Notes: generated by a model from the sequence alone, not told the origin. Shown: positions 12,201-25,170, counted from the stretch's first letter. The stretch is DNA of 64,000 bases from Rotaria sordida (GCA_905250125.1 CAJNOL010000205.1:132542-196541), one strand, 5' to 3'. Numbers and translations: made by a program.

Positions 12201-14448
12201 ATTCTTCGACATATTCGAAATGTTCATCATAATGATGGATCAAATGCAAAAATTATTGATAATATTAATAATCAAGTAAATTCTTCTTTTTCATATTTAT
12301 TTATTTATTTTTTAATTATTTATTAAATAGATAATTGAAGATAATGATGATCTGGAATCAGATACACCTGTTCATAGTGTATCTTCAAATACAATGACAA
12401 CAACAATAACATCAAATTCCAATGTTAATAATAATGTTCATGATAATAATGAAAAAACAAGTGAACAAAATAATTTGAGTAATGAAGAAATGCTTACACG
12501 TTTAATAAATACAGCTATGACAACAAGAAAACTAAATGCAACAAATACATTCTTTGAAAATTTACCAACATCATTAATGAATAATAATGTTGCTGCATCA
12601 CTTGCTACTCTTCTAGGACAATTAACTAATAAACAATTAATTCAACAACAACAACAACAACAGCAACAACAACAATTTCAAGCTGAAAAAGCACCATTAG
12701 TTAAACGATATAAATGTTCACTTTGTTCACATATATCTGCTTGGGGAGGTAAATTATAAAATATGTAATATTTTCACTTTAAATTATTTATTTATTTTTT
12801 TTAATTAAAGGCAATGTTAAAAAGCATTTAAAACGTATGCATCCAGGTGATCATTCAGGTCATGTAATTGATCTCGGCCTTGATCTAGCTAATACTATTA
12901 CTCAATCACCGACAGACGTATCATTAACATCAAGTAACGATGAAGTAGATGAAATGAATGAACAACAAATAATTAGTACAAATATAAATAAAATACGATC
13001 AGCAAATGAAAATGCTCAACAATCCTATAAGCAGGTATTTTGACAAATGATTAATCAAAGAAACTTTCTATCAAGTCTCCTTTCTTATTTTTGTTTCAAT
13101 CAACAAAAATCTACTGAATAAATATTAAACGACGGAATATCACTTAGCATATTTTCATACAATAGGCATACACTGAACCTGAATGTTAGTGCGATGCTGA
13201 CACCGTAAAAGTAGCTTTTGATTTGTAAGACTTCTTGCAACACACTCAAAAGAGAACTTTAGAACAGATGATATCTATGCTTTTGATCGATCCAAATAGT
13301 TACAACATATGAAAGAAAAGATAATTTCACAAATATAAGGCAAAATAGTTTTGCATGTATCTGAATGTTTTTATAATAAACACATTGAGAAGCAAAAGAA
13401 CGACATAAAGAAACATGAATACGAATATGTCTTTTGATGCAAAATTATTTTGTCTATGTTAGATCGAACCTAAATGTTCAGACTTGATGCATCCCTAGTA
13501 TAGGATCTTAAGCACAAAAATTTCTAATTCTGGATGTTCTAAACGAACATATGATTAAATATTAACATTCAATCTAAAATAATTCTAACCATACATATAT
13601 TTGAAACAAATCATTTTCTATTTGTTGCAATTTGATAGTAGTTGTAGATATGTCTTCTAATATCAATAGTAAAGTTTAATAGAATTTAAAAAACAAAAAA
13701 CTTTGTATTTTTTAGCCATCTGAAATTATCAACACAAAATTAAAAGATATTGATAATTCTCCTTCATTTGCTCCTTCATCATCAACTCGACCAGAACGTC
13801 TTTATGGATGTTCTGTATGTTCATATGAATGTACAAATCCATCAAATATTCATCGTCATGTTGAACTTCATAGTGGTGATGATGGTGGCGGTTTTCAATG
13901 TTCACAATGTTTTTTCTTATCAAAATGGCGTGCTAGTATACGTAAACATATGATATCAACACATGGTAGTAGTTTAGCTTCATTAACAAATGTTCTCGAA
14001 CCATTAATACTCATTAAATCTAATGATGCTACTGTTATTATTAAAAAATGGTTAAGTATGTTCATATTTTTATTTGTTTTTTTTTTTCGTTTTGAATTTT
14101 CTTTTTTTTTTTTTTTAAATAATCTTCTTTCTATTATTTTTAATTTTAGTTCATGAAAATGGTATTAAACATGAAGATGATCCAAATAATAATAATACAC
14201 ATACAATGGATACATCAACATATTATTGTTCATCATGTCCATATTTAAATACAAATCGTCTATTATTTGAACAACATGTTATACATCATAATTCACCTAA
14301 AACGAATGAAAATATTTATACATGTTCATTTTGTACGTTTAATATAAATGAAAAAGATTCTTTTGATAAACATCAAACATTACATATTATGAAAGAAGAT
14401 TTTCAACAAGATGCAACAGCTAATACTTTAGAAAATTCGGTTATTTAA
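9293..14448 (+). CDS. C2H2 zinc-finger protein with 13 fingers
   Basis: Ten exons: 9293-9368, 9443-9546, 9610-9892, 9951-10190, 10256-10801, 11782-12275, 12331-12748, 12811-13034, 13716-14055, 14150-14448. They join in phase to give 1007 aa. Thirteen C-x2-C...H-x3/5-H fingers are spread along the protein: one at the very N terminus (CPMC, residues about 8-27), four in exons 3-5, and the last pair close to the C terminus. Ser/Thr/Asn-rich linkers separate them, and one linker carries a run of ten or more Gln (about 12640-12675). Widely spaced single fingers, not a tandem array with TGEKP linkers, suggest a nuclear DNA-binding or chromatin regulator of the ZNF462/hunchback style; orthology cannot be assigned by eye. 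Most introns are 50-75 bp; two (10802-11781 and 13035-13715) are inflated. The stop is TAA at 14446-14448. Confidence 0.9.
10802..11781. repeat. Inflated intron carrying a dispersed repeat
   Basis: A 980-bp intron inside the zinc-finger gene. The segment around 11250-11600 shares short blocks with the inflated MYBBP1A intron at 26800-27630: TTTCAGCTCAAAA followed by CTGAAA, a GCAAGAAATCAAT-type block, and TTCTATTACGTCC followed by a TGCA...CCTCC-type end. The same order of blocks in two introns indicates one repeat family inserted twice. No open frame of note. Confidence 0.5.
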
Positions 14449-16465
14449 AAAAACAATGAGAATTTGATTTGATTTGTTTGTTTGTTTTGTTCTTTTTCTT
14501 GTTTTCTCTTCACTATCTTCTATTTCTTTTTTGTATTTCTGTATTAAATCAATGCGATTTATGTCAGTTATCTGTATAAAAAATATTCATCACTGCTGAC
14601 TTTTACTTTTTCGCAGTGTATATATCTATCTATCTATCTATCTATTTTCTTGTTTCATATCATTCCATCGTCAAATTCATAAGTCGCTCTAGTCAGATGA
14701 TGAAGAGAATTCAAAAGAAAGATAAAATAACTTGATCATTATCTGTATTATTTAATGTTCTTTTTTTTTCGTATGTGTTTGTCTGTGTTAGTTTTCTTTC
14801 TGTATTCTGCTGAAAGATAGTATATATCTTTCAATTTTCATGTTTTCTTTTTGCCTCATTGACCGCTCGTTTGGTCAACAAAGAAGTAGTTTGAAACGAA
14901 TAAAAACTAACAAACAGAGTTCATGTATTTTTCATAGTTCAGGAAAAAACCAAATATACATAAGGAAAATGATTCAATGATATGTCGTTCACAAACTATT
15001 CTTTCAATTTAATTAAAAAATTATGTTCAACAAATATTAGTTCAATATCTATGATTAAATGATCAAAATAGAATAATATTACATGTTGAGAAAATGTGTT
15101 ATATGTGTCATATTCAATATTATAGATCAAATAAAGCATATTATTATGAACGGTAAAGATACAATATAAATTAGTTTGATGTTTAATCGAATGTTTGTAT
15201 GTTTGAAAAAAGGATATCTGAATAGTCATGACAATAGAATGAAAATATGCTGTCAGACAAATATATTAGTTATTTAAATATTATATTGATTCACTCTGAT
15301 CATAATTCGTATATATCAGTTTTTTCTTTTGATAATCAAATTTTAGGTTTTTTTATGGCTTAAGAATTATTCATTATCTATGTCTCGTAGTAGATTCCAA
15401 TCAAAGTTCTCAATGAGATTTATTGATTGGGCAAGTTGTAACTTTTCTTGTATCTCCTATGCTGAGATATTTAATATTCGAAAATCTCTCATGTGTGAAA
15501 GTAAATTTTCTTCATATACTTACATTTCTAGAAAGAAAATTCTAGATATGCTAAAACTAGCACAATGAACTAATCTCATTGAGAACTTTATTCATGCAAA
15601 ATTTGAAGTCGACACTCAAAACTCGATTTTTCGCGTGACCTGTGGGAATCCACAATATTTTATTGAAAAGTCCAGTAAAATTTCAATATCTCGAGAACAA
15701 AGACCTGAAAAAAGCAAAGCATTGTAGGCTTTCTATTATTGTCTAGTACTCATCGAATGAACATTGTCTCGCTTGAAAAACAATTGGACACCTAGAGAGG
15801 TTCTCTCGTTAGTGGCAAGATTTTCACTTACACTCGTTGTTAGAAAATCAACAAATATTTCTGTCAATAAATGGAGTTAAAGAGCATTAACATATAGTTT
15901 GCCGTAAAAAACAAAACCTCTCTTTATCACAATGGCTTAGTCAGTCTTTTAGAAAATCTAAATGATTCTGTTATATAAGTTCAACAATTCCTTGATACTT
16001 CTGATGAGTTTAACACATAGAATCGAGAATTAAATGAATCGGAGGTCTATGTAGTAGTAAATCCAAGTTAAAGAAAACATATCAATCTATTTCTATACAC
16101 ATAATTGATGTATTATAATCATTTTCAGTACAATCTTTTGCGAAAATACAATCAAATATTTCTAACAAAACTATTACTTCGTATTGTCAAAATAAAAAAA
16201 CAAAACGTACCAGAACTCATTTACAAATAAAAATAAAATGTGAAAAATAATTTTTGTCTCTAAAAATAGAAACTAATTTATTTTTGTAGAGAAAAATTCT
16301 ATTCATCAATAATTTGACTGACTTCGCACGCCTTCTATCGCTTATCGTATTTCGACTTCGAAGAACGTTGATCAAGTATCGATGACTCATCTTTGTATAT
16401 TGTGTGACATGATAAAATATTTCTTATTGAAATTGTTTTGATTTATTTGAGATAAAACAGAAACA
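14449..16465. other. Intergenic region with microsatellite
   Basis: About 2 kb with no credible exon. It contains a (CTAT)n run at about 14624-14645 and the small foldback at 15378-15611. The last ~15 bases before the SPRTN ATG read like a splice acceptor (ATAAAACAG, then AAACA, then ATG). Confidence 0.45.
15378..15611. repeat. Small imperfect inverted repeat
   Basis: AAAGTTCTCAATGAGATT at about 15401-15418 is inverted at about 15573-15592 as AATCTCATTGAGAACTTT. Weaker pairing extends outward, giving a foldback of about 230 bp. A 62-codon open frame lies inside the hairpin and is probably chance. Confidence 0.55.
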
Positions 16466-18618
16466 ATGACCTATTTCGATTCATCATCTGCTTTCGAGAA
16501 AGATTTTGATGAACAAACAAATGATGAAGATTTTCTTATTGCACTTCAATTACAAAATCGATTTGATAAAGAAGAAAAAGAAAATGACAAACAATTAGAT
16601 AAAGTCACACAGGTTAAAATAATATTTCTTAAATTCCATTGAAAAATTCGAATTTCTTTAGATTCATCCAATGAATGTTGTTGATAAACAATGGGAATTG
16701 ATCGATCCAAATCCAGATATTTATTCATTATTTCAACAATTTAATCGTCAATTTTTCTATGAAAAATTAGATAGTGTTTATGTCGAATGGAGTAAACGAA
16801 TGACACGGTAAAGAAAAACTGTTTTTTTTTAAAATGAATATTTTAAATTTATAAATTCGAATCACTTCTATTTAGTTGTGCGGGTATATGTTATTATAGA
16901 CGAGGTGGTGAATGTCGAATTGCACTTAGTGCTAGTTATTTAACATTACGACCACGAAAAGATCTTGTTGAAACTTTATTAGTAAATATTTCTTTTGTTG
17001 TTTTTGTTTTTTAAATCTTTCATTTATTCATTTTTTAGCATGAAATGATCCATGCTTATTTATTTGTTACACATAATAATCGAGTAATTTAATTATTTAT
17101 TAATATTTTTCATATAGATAAATAATTCTATTGATAGGATCGTGATGGTCATGGACCAGAATTTCTTAAGCATATGGTACGAATTAATGATATAACAGGA
17201 GCTAATATTACAGTAATACAACATTTTATTATCTTGAAGAAAATTTCATTATTTATAATTGTCAGGTATATCATTCCTTTCATGATGAATATGATCATCT
17301 TCATGGTCATTGGTGGCGATGTACAGGAGCATGTCGTCAATGGAAACCTTTTTATGGTTATGTTAAACGATCAATGAATCGAGCACCATCAAATAGAGAT
17401 CGATGGTGGGGTAAATAATTTTCATAGTTTTTCATTTGGTTTTGATTAGGAAGGGGATGAGTTAAGAGAGAAAGTCGACCAAAGCTACTTAAATTTATCT
17501 ATTGTTCATCATTATTATCATCATCATTTTTGTTCACATAGTTTTTTTGATATCATGAGCTTTTGCCTATCCTAGATATATATATATATATATAAATGTT
17601 TTACAATACCATCTAAACCGTTTTTCGTAATCACTGTTTTTAATATACTAGATATCACAGTTATGTCTGAGATTGTTGATAAGAGACTATTTTCTAGTTT
17701 TGTTTTAATTCGTTCTAGTGCATTAAAAACTTCATTTACTTTTATTAGATTCAATAGACAAAGTTGTTAAAATTTGATATAATTTAAACCATTCAGGTAT
17801 CAGATATTGAGCTGGATTTCACACATAGTATTCTACAGTATCTATTCAATAAGTTTTAGATATGTTGACGATTAAATCATACTTTTGACGTTTGTCTTAC
17901 CTTCTGTCTTTTTAATATATTACTCTTCAAAATATGATCTGATTCAGTTTCTCTTTCAGAGAAAATAACTAATTTTCTTCAAACAAACAGAACTTCACTT
18001 TTACATAGACAATCTGTTTCATTGAAAGTTTAAAAACATCAGACAAATTTAGAAGGGAGAAATCACGCTGTTTCTTCTCCTAATCGTATAGTTTGATGAT
18101 ACTTTACTTTTTATTATTTTATCGATTTTAGATGAACATGAACGACGTTGTGGTGGTAAATTCGAAAAAATAAAAGAACCCGAAAATTATAAAGCTAAAG
18201 AAAATAAAAAACGAAGTACTGATGACATAACATCAAATAAAAATAATCAACCATCAGCTAGTCAAAGTAAATATAAGTCTGAAGATTTTTTAATGTATAA
18301 ATGATATGAAATATTCTTATTAATATAGTTTCATCGCCATCAAAAAAAAAGAAAAAAACGACTAATGATATAATACCAAGTCATGGTACAATTGAACATT
18401 TTTTCAAAAAAACAAATTCTACGTCTTCTTTAACCGATATTAAACAATCTGAACCGAAGAAGATTATTGATACAAACTCACAAAAACTATCTTCAACCAT
18501 GAAATCAAATGCTGCTACTGATGATGAAAATAAACAAAATTATGTTAAGTGTCCAACTTGCCAAACTCTTTTACCTAAAGCTAATTTATTTATTCACCAA
18601 ATACGATGCTATAAATAA
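16466..18618 (+). CDS. SPRTN: SPRTN (Spartan) DNA-dependent metalloprotease
   Basis: Eight exons join in phase to 362 aa: 16466-16612, 16662-16807, 16876-16981, 17039-17083, 17138-17212, 17266-17410, 18132-18266, 18329-18618. SPRTN cleaves DNA-protein crosslinks at replication forks. The SprT domain (residues about 50-210) carries the zinc protease motif HEMIHAYLF (His134, Glu135, His138), the third-ligand region GHGPEF, and the downstream zinc-binding part with WWRCTGACRQW and CGGK, all matching vertebrate SPRTN closely. A basic stretch (KKKKK) is followed by HGTIEHFFKK, which looks like a PCNA-interacting box with His in place of the usual Gln. The C terminus has a UBZ4-type ubiquitin-binding finger (CPTCQTLLPK...H...C). 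An obvious p97-binding SHP box is not apparent. Intron 17411-18131 is inflated (721 bp); all others are short. Confidence 0.95.
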
Positions 18619-20592
18619 TAGAAGAAATTGTAGTTTTTTTTCTCTTATGTCATTCTTATATATTTTTTTGTGTATCTAATTTAACGGGTATCATTTATAA
18701 TAAATCTAGTCATGTAAAAAATAATGTTATGTTTTCTGTAATTTTAAGAATGAATAGTCATTTCAATTAATTGAATATATTTATTTAGCATATAATGAAT
18801 GAATATATCATGTATACTACCATGAAGATTCTTTAGTATTGATATTTCAAACAATACTTTTTTCAAATTTTATATTCTAATTTAATAAATCCATAGGATT
18901 TTTCTCTTTTCCAACAAAGTTTGTTTTATCTTTTATTATTCGAGAATCATATATTAATATATCATAAAGAATAGAATCATTATCTGTCAATACAATGTAT
19001 GTTTCTAAAATCTTCTTCACTATCAATATTTTTAACTGAAGTAGGTAAAATTATTTTTACTTATCTTTAAATTTTAGCATAAAAATATCTTATCTTTAAA
19101 GAGTCATATACATTGAATTTATGACAAAGATTAGTTATATTTTTCATGCAGTCATTCAAAATTATTTCATTTTTTAAACACATATAAGTCATTGATGACT
19201 CATACGATATGTAGCATCATATGATAATCATCATACTCTCATAACACTTATTCTGACTTGACTCAATGATGAATGGAAAAATTCATAGTTGAGTTGAAAA
19301 ACAAATTAATGTATGCTGAAATATATGAACGATTATTAATGAGAAATGTTTTTATTTATTGGAATAAAAGTAGCAAAATAAACTTTTTATTTTTGTAGAA
19401 TAAAAGAGAACGAAAAAGTTGCTGTTCTAATATATTTCATACAACCTTTTACAATAGATATGATAATGACATTGCATATTGTTAACTAAATAAAATAGCT
19501 TTTACATACACAAACATGATGACGAAAAGATGAATCATTTTTTTTGTGGCCTTCTGTCACAATAGTCTTGTGTAACTTTGAAATAGAAGCCCAAAAAATA
19601 TCATGACGAGTATGACACATTCTTTTTTTATTACCAATATCAAATTCTTCTCATCATTGTTTTGAATTTTAACTTTACTTGTATTCAGATCGGTCAAACT
19701 GGAGTCCAACAATTTTCAATAGAAGCTGTTTGAAATCATCATTTATATGACAGATTTCCATGAATAACTATAAATCTTACCTACAATAAGTAACTTAAGG
19801 TAGTTTGTTTTTTCAAACATCTAATGAAAGAGACAGAGATTTTTTACATAGAACCTTAAATACTAATGCAAAGGAAGTGTGTCAAGGTCAGAAAATAAAT
19901 AAATATAGCAGAGTAGTTGGAAAATAACAGGAACTTGTAGCTCTCGTTTTTTTTTCCCTAGATTTTCTTATGTAGATGTTGAAGAGTAATTTAATCTATC
20001 TAAAAGTGAGTTCTAAAAGTTAAATTCTTTTGATGGTCTGAACTTAATTCGAGTAAGATAAAATTCTAGCATAGTATGAAATCATGCTCTATTTTAATTT
20101 CTAGTAAAAAAAAACCTTTCGTGATTTCATCTAATCTTTTACCATAAACCTTTTAGTACCATTATCAACAATAGAGTTGTATACTTGTTTGTCTTTAACA
20201 AACATATATAATTTAGACAAAAATGAATTTCGCTCTCTAATGTTATCATAGACCAAATTAATTTTTTGTATCATTACTTTTCTATGAAATGTACACTGAA
20301 GGTTTTTTGTAAGTTTTATGCTTTATCATAAATTTGCCATTTTTTCTTTCGTCCAAAGTTACAATAAGAAATGTCGTGGAACGAGTCTCAGAGAACAAAA
20401 AAATAGAACAGTTATATAAGTGATTTACTCAGGAAACAAAATATCACGATTGTTGGAAAGACAGGAAAACAAAGAGAAAAAGTCGAATAAGAAATATCAA
20501 TTCTCAGTATAAGAAAGTTTTCTAGTTGTTCTTCATTTGTTTGAGTATTAGGTACTTTGTAAAAACAATATAATTCAATTGATTTATTTTTA
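18619..20592. other. Intergenic DNA with a possible coding remnant
   Basis: About 2 kb, AT-rich, with no complete gene. A coding-looking minus-strand stretch at 18877-19004 is listed separately. Nothing else recognisable up to the reductase start at 20593. Confidence 0.4.
18877..19004 (-). pseudogene. Possible orphan terminal exon or coding remnant
   Basis: An acceptor-like TTTTAG is followed by 41 sense codons with protein-like composition (TYIVLTDNDSILYDIL, then ending NPMDLLN) and a TAG at 18877-18879. No upstream exon joins it in phase: the most natural 56-bp intron (19005-19060) gives a stop in the frame required. This suggests a leftover of a decayed gene. No family recognised; a chance open frame is not excluded. 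Confidence 0.3.
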
Positions 20593-23500
20593 ATGCTGTT
20601 CAAGATTGATATGAATGAGATAGCTACCACAAAATCTAGTTACTGGCATTGTAACCACTGTTATCGTATTCTAAAACATGGCGAATTTCGTTTCAATTGT
20701 ATTATTTGTGATAATTATGATTTATGCGAGGAATGTTTTGTAACACTTGATCCACCACATCCTCATCGAATGATGCATGAACTAGCATATGGAAAGGAAG
20801 AAACTGTACAAGAATGCCAAAATGCAAGTATGGCAAATGGAATTCAAACAGCTATAACTATGTATCATGATCGTTATTGTTTGGGTGTACGAGATATTGA
20901 CAAAATTAATCCTGCACTATATGCAGATACATACACTTGGTTAACATTTGAAACAGTGGGTATTCGATCCAAAAACTTTGGACAAGGATTAAGAGATATA
21001 ATTGAACCACGTTGTTATCTTGGTATTTGTGCAGCAAATCGACCTGAATGGGTAATTACAGATTTTGCATGTATTTTTCACAGTATTATCACTGTGCCAA
21101 TGTACTGCTTGTTCAACGATTATGAACTTACTTATATTATCAACAATACACAAGTGTCAGTAATTGTTTGTGATAAACAGATGTTACCAAAATTTATTCG
21201 GTTATATGCAGAATGCCCATCACTTCATCACATTGTATGTATGGATTCGATTCCCGAAACAATACTAGGTAAATATCAAAATCTTAATTCATTTAGAATA
21301 TTCTTCATTAACTTCCTCTTTCATTTATGAAGGTGTTAATATGATATAAGTTTTAAGACAGTCCTTTATAAAACATATTTTCAGAACGTTTTTCAACGAA
21401 AATGTTCATTTATGACAACTATCGACATTGTTCTTTTAGGTATGGAAAAGAATAGACTACGTATTCACTACATGGGTGATATTGAAACCAATGGTTCCAC
21501 TAAACAGTACGACTCTGTCAATATTGATCCTAATGAATGTCTGACAATTGTATATACAAGTGGAAGTTCAGGATTTCCTAAAGGTGCCATGATCTCTGAA
21601 AATTCTTACCGAGCTACATTTTTACAATGGTGTCATCCATCTCCTTCCGACCAAATTAATTTCTGTTATGAACCATTAGCATGGGTGAGTGATCGTGACG
21701 CTGTTATTAGGACATTTTTTGTTGGAGGACGTACTGGATTTTCTACGGGAGATATTTCTCACCTAATGGAAGATCTAGCTTTAGTTAGGCCGAACAATTT
21801 TTCGACAACACCAGCCATATGGAACAAAGTATACGCTGAATTTAAGGCAGCTTTGTCACTAGCAATAGCTCATCTATCACCGGAAGCAGTTGCAGCAGAA
21901 GAAGATCGACTTCTGCAACAATTTTCAAAACTCATTCCAATAAGATGCAAAACAATCACTGTTGGTGGTGCTATGATTAGTCCAGTGGTACTCAACTTTG
22001 TCAAACGATGTTTTTCACGCTGTTGTATTTATGAATCTTATGGTATAACAGAATGTGGAAGAGTGACATCCAACAATATTATTAAAAATACATTACAGTT
22101 TCGTCTTATATCTGTTCCAGAAATGGGTTATACAATAGATGACGAATTATTTCCTCGAGGAGAACTTTTAATAAAAACTGACGAGATGTTTTCTGGATAT
22201 ATTAATAATCCAGAAGAAACTCGAGCAGCTCTCACAGAAGATGGATTCTTTCGTACTGGTGATATTGTCGAATTACGTGTTCGTCCAGATGGTGAACTTT
22301 ATGTACATCTTATTGATCGAAAAAAGAATTTTTTCAAACTCTCACAAGGACAATATATATCACCAGAATTTCTTCAAAGTATTTATATACAAAGTCCTTT
22401 CGTCGAACAAATCTATATTCATGGTGATCTTTTAGCAGATTCTATTGCTGCTGTGGTTGTACCAAATCGAGAATATGCACAAGCATTTGCACTTGAACAT
22501 AATCTGAAAAATTTTGATATGATCAATCCAGATCCACAATTTTATGATGCTATTCTACAAGATCTTCGTTTGATAGCTGAAAAAGAGTCACTTCGAAAAC
22601 ATGAAATACCATCACAATTGATCATTGATTTTGAACCGTTTACACCAGAAAATGGTTTACTCACATCTACAATGAAACCTTGTCGTCACAAATTAGCTGC
22701 ATATTATGGTGATCGACTAAAACAATCTAATACTATTAAACAACGATTAAAAATCATCATTGAAACAACAACAAAACAATCGCTATTGACTGATGAAGAA
22801 GATAACTTTTTTATTCCTACTGGTGGAGATTCATTAACAGCCATACGTTTATCTCGTAGGATTGAAAATGATCTAGGAATATCTGTACCAATAAGTATAC
22901 TTTTACAACCTAATATGACTCTTCAACGATTAGCAACTGTTATCAGAGATCCTTCGCAAATGTCTTCACATTCAATCGTACAGCAAATGTTGAATGATTC
23001 TGAATTACTTTTGGATATAACGATAGATAAACGTAAAAATGCAATTGTATCTCCTTCAGTAGTTTTCATTACTGGAACTACAGGATTTGTCGGTGCATTT
23101 TTATTGGCTGAATTATTATTGGTTCATTCTTCTGAATGCAAATTTATCTGTCTTGTGCGCTGTGAATCTTTGACTAATCCTTTGGATCGTATTCGAAAAA
23201 ATATGCTCTTTCATCAAATATGGCGAGAAGATTTTCAAGAACGAATTATTCCATTGCAAGGTGACTTAGAAAAAACTTATTTTGGATTAGATAATGATAT
23301 ATATGAGTCACTTGCTAATCAAATCGATATCATTTTTCATTGCGGTGCTGCTGTGAATTTTATACTGCCATATAGTAAGCTTTACGGTTCAAATGTTTGT
23401 GGTACTCGAGAGATTATTCGTCTAGCAACTCATACGACTACATGTATACCGGTTCACTATATTTCAACATTGAGTGTTCTATCATCTGATGTTAACAAAG

Positions 23501-24132
23501 AAATATCGATCGATGAAATCTCTCCAGATAGTTTAGTCAGTGGTTATGCACAAAGTAAATGGGTAGCGGAAAAATTAATGGCTAAAGCCAATCATTTAGG
23601 TTTGCCAGTGGTCATTTATCGTCTTGGATCGATATGTGCTAGTACGGAAACAGGGGCTTGCAATCGAAATGATCTTCATACGTATTTATTTGCTGCAATG
23701 ATGAAGTTAAATTCTTATCCTGAGACAATAGTTAATGCTCATTTACGTGGATTACCAGTCAATTTTACAGCGAAAAGTATCGTCTATTTGAGTAGCATTC
23801 AACCTGATGTATATGGAAAAATCTATCACATTATAAATCCGAATCACGCAGTGCAATTTAGAGATATTATTGATTGTATATGTCACTGTGATGTTCAATT
23901 AGAAAGTGTTTCTCTTGAAGAATGGCGAATCAAATTAAAGACAATCAGTTATGAAGACAGTCCATTTGAGTCCGTTGGTGAATTCTTAAATGAAAATCTC
24001 TTCAAAGAAAGTTGTACAATATCCGCCGAACAATTTTATCATTCTATTTCTGCCTTGAATCTTCCATCTTTAGACAAACTATATTTGATAAAATGGTTGA
24101 AATTCATACTAGATAATATTGTTTGTCAATAA
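20593..24132 (+). CDS. Carboxylate reductase-like enzyme: ZZ finger, AMP-binding, carrier, thioester reductase
   Basis: Two exons (20593-21268, 21440-24132; 171-bp intron) give 1122 aa. Residues about 18-62 form a ZZ-type zinc finger (Cys20, 23, 36, 39, 45, 48, then a His-rich end HPHRMMH). An acyl-CoA-synthetase-like adenylation domain follows, with the P-loop YTSGSSGFPKGA (about 264), YGITECG, FFRTGD and LIDRKKNFFKLSQGQY. A carrier domain has the attachment motif GGDSL (Ser about 690). The C-terminal thioester reductase has a Rossmann motif TGTTGFVG (about 770) and the catalytic pair in YAQSK (Tyr928, Lys932). This A-T-R order is that of bacterial/fungal carboxylic acid reductases: ATP activates an acid, the carrier holds the thioester, and NADPH reduces it to an aldehyde. 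The substrate cannot be told. The ATG at 20611 is an alternative start. A single 2.7-kb exon is unlike the exon-rich neighbours and suggests acquisition from a microbe or fungus. Confidence 0.9.
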
Positions 24133-24474
24133 TCTTCTATTAACAACACCCAACTATGTATTTATAAAAAATAAACATATTGTTTAACAATTTAGTCTGT
24201 TGCAATCATTGTCTTTCGTGACATGTACGATTAATCCAAATGATTTGTGTTAAATACCTGTTCAAATGTTGTCATTTCATAAACTCAACAACTAAGTGAC
24301 CATATATCCGACTAAAATTGTAAACAATACAATTTAATTCTTTTAAATTAACTACAAACCTTTTGTCCATAATAATGATACAAAAAGATCCGAAAAAATC
24401 GTTTGATTATAAATTTAAAAAATATCATATCATTAGAAACAGAAAACTAGCTGAAAATAACATAAAATCAGTCT

Positions 24475-24711
24475 GATAAGTTATTTTCGGTTGAAGATCT
24501 TCTTTATTTTGTTCATTTAATAGAAGAATGTTTTCATTATAAGGATCTTTTGAAGATGAATTTAATAATTCTTTTTTAAATTCAGTTATTGATATTTCTT
24601 GTTTAGCAATTAAATGTTCATAAAGTCTTTGTGATTATTGTGTTATATTACGAAATTCATGGATACGATGACGATTTGATAAAATTACATCATTACAATA
24701 CAATACAATGA
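24475..24711 (-). pseudogene. Decayed coding fragment, family unknown
   Basis: Read on the minus strand, this gives a continuous protein-like frame. It starts near MGIIVLYCNDVILSNRHRI, has one in-frame TAA (about 24634), then continues SQRLYEHLIAKQEISITEF, followed by a Lys/Glu/Asn-rich tail. Codon use resembles the real exons around it. The single stop and the absence of neighbouring exons suggest a recently dead gene piece. I do not recognise the family. Confidence 0.4.
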
Positions 24712-24727
24712 TTCCCATCGAAATTCG

Positions 24728-25170
24728 TACTATTCGATAGAACATTAAATTCTGCAACTAATACACTCGGCTACAAAGTTAACACAACTCGTGTAGCGAA
24801 TCTGGACAAGATTTATACCTGAGATCTAGTCCTGGACCCAGTGTTTGGGGTGTAACCTCCCCTTTTTGCCCGATAATATCACTTGGAAATAGTACCATTG
24901 GATAGAGAATTAAATTCTGCATCTAACACACTCGAATAGAAACTCAAGACAAGTCGTAGAGTGAATTCGGACAAGAAATACAGGATCTCTGTTATTGATA
25001 CACAGAAGAAAAGTCAGTATTTCGGGAAAATGTTGTAGTTTTTTCCCGATGACCTCCCCCCTCTCTCCCTTGAAAGTAGTACCATTCGATAGAACATTAA
25101 ATTCTACATCTAACACAAGCGCTTAGAGAGTTAACACAAGTAAAAAAAAGGAATCGGGACAAGAAATACT
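24728..25170. repeat. Tandem repeat, three units of about 163-187 bp
   Basis: Units begin near 24728, 24891 and 25078 with a GTAC(C/T)ATTCGATAGA...ATTAAATTCT block, continue with a (C/A)TAACACACTCG-type block, and end with TCGGACAAGAAATAC or variants. Unit spacing is 163 and 187 bp. The first two units carry a C-rich stretch (CCTCCCC); the third ends just after its GACAAGAAATAC block. The units are diverged and contain no open frame. Confidence 0.7.

Noticed and set aside
14624..14645. CTAT microsatellite as a functional element
   Set aside because: Simple tetranucleotide slippage repeat; nothing around it suggests more.
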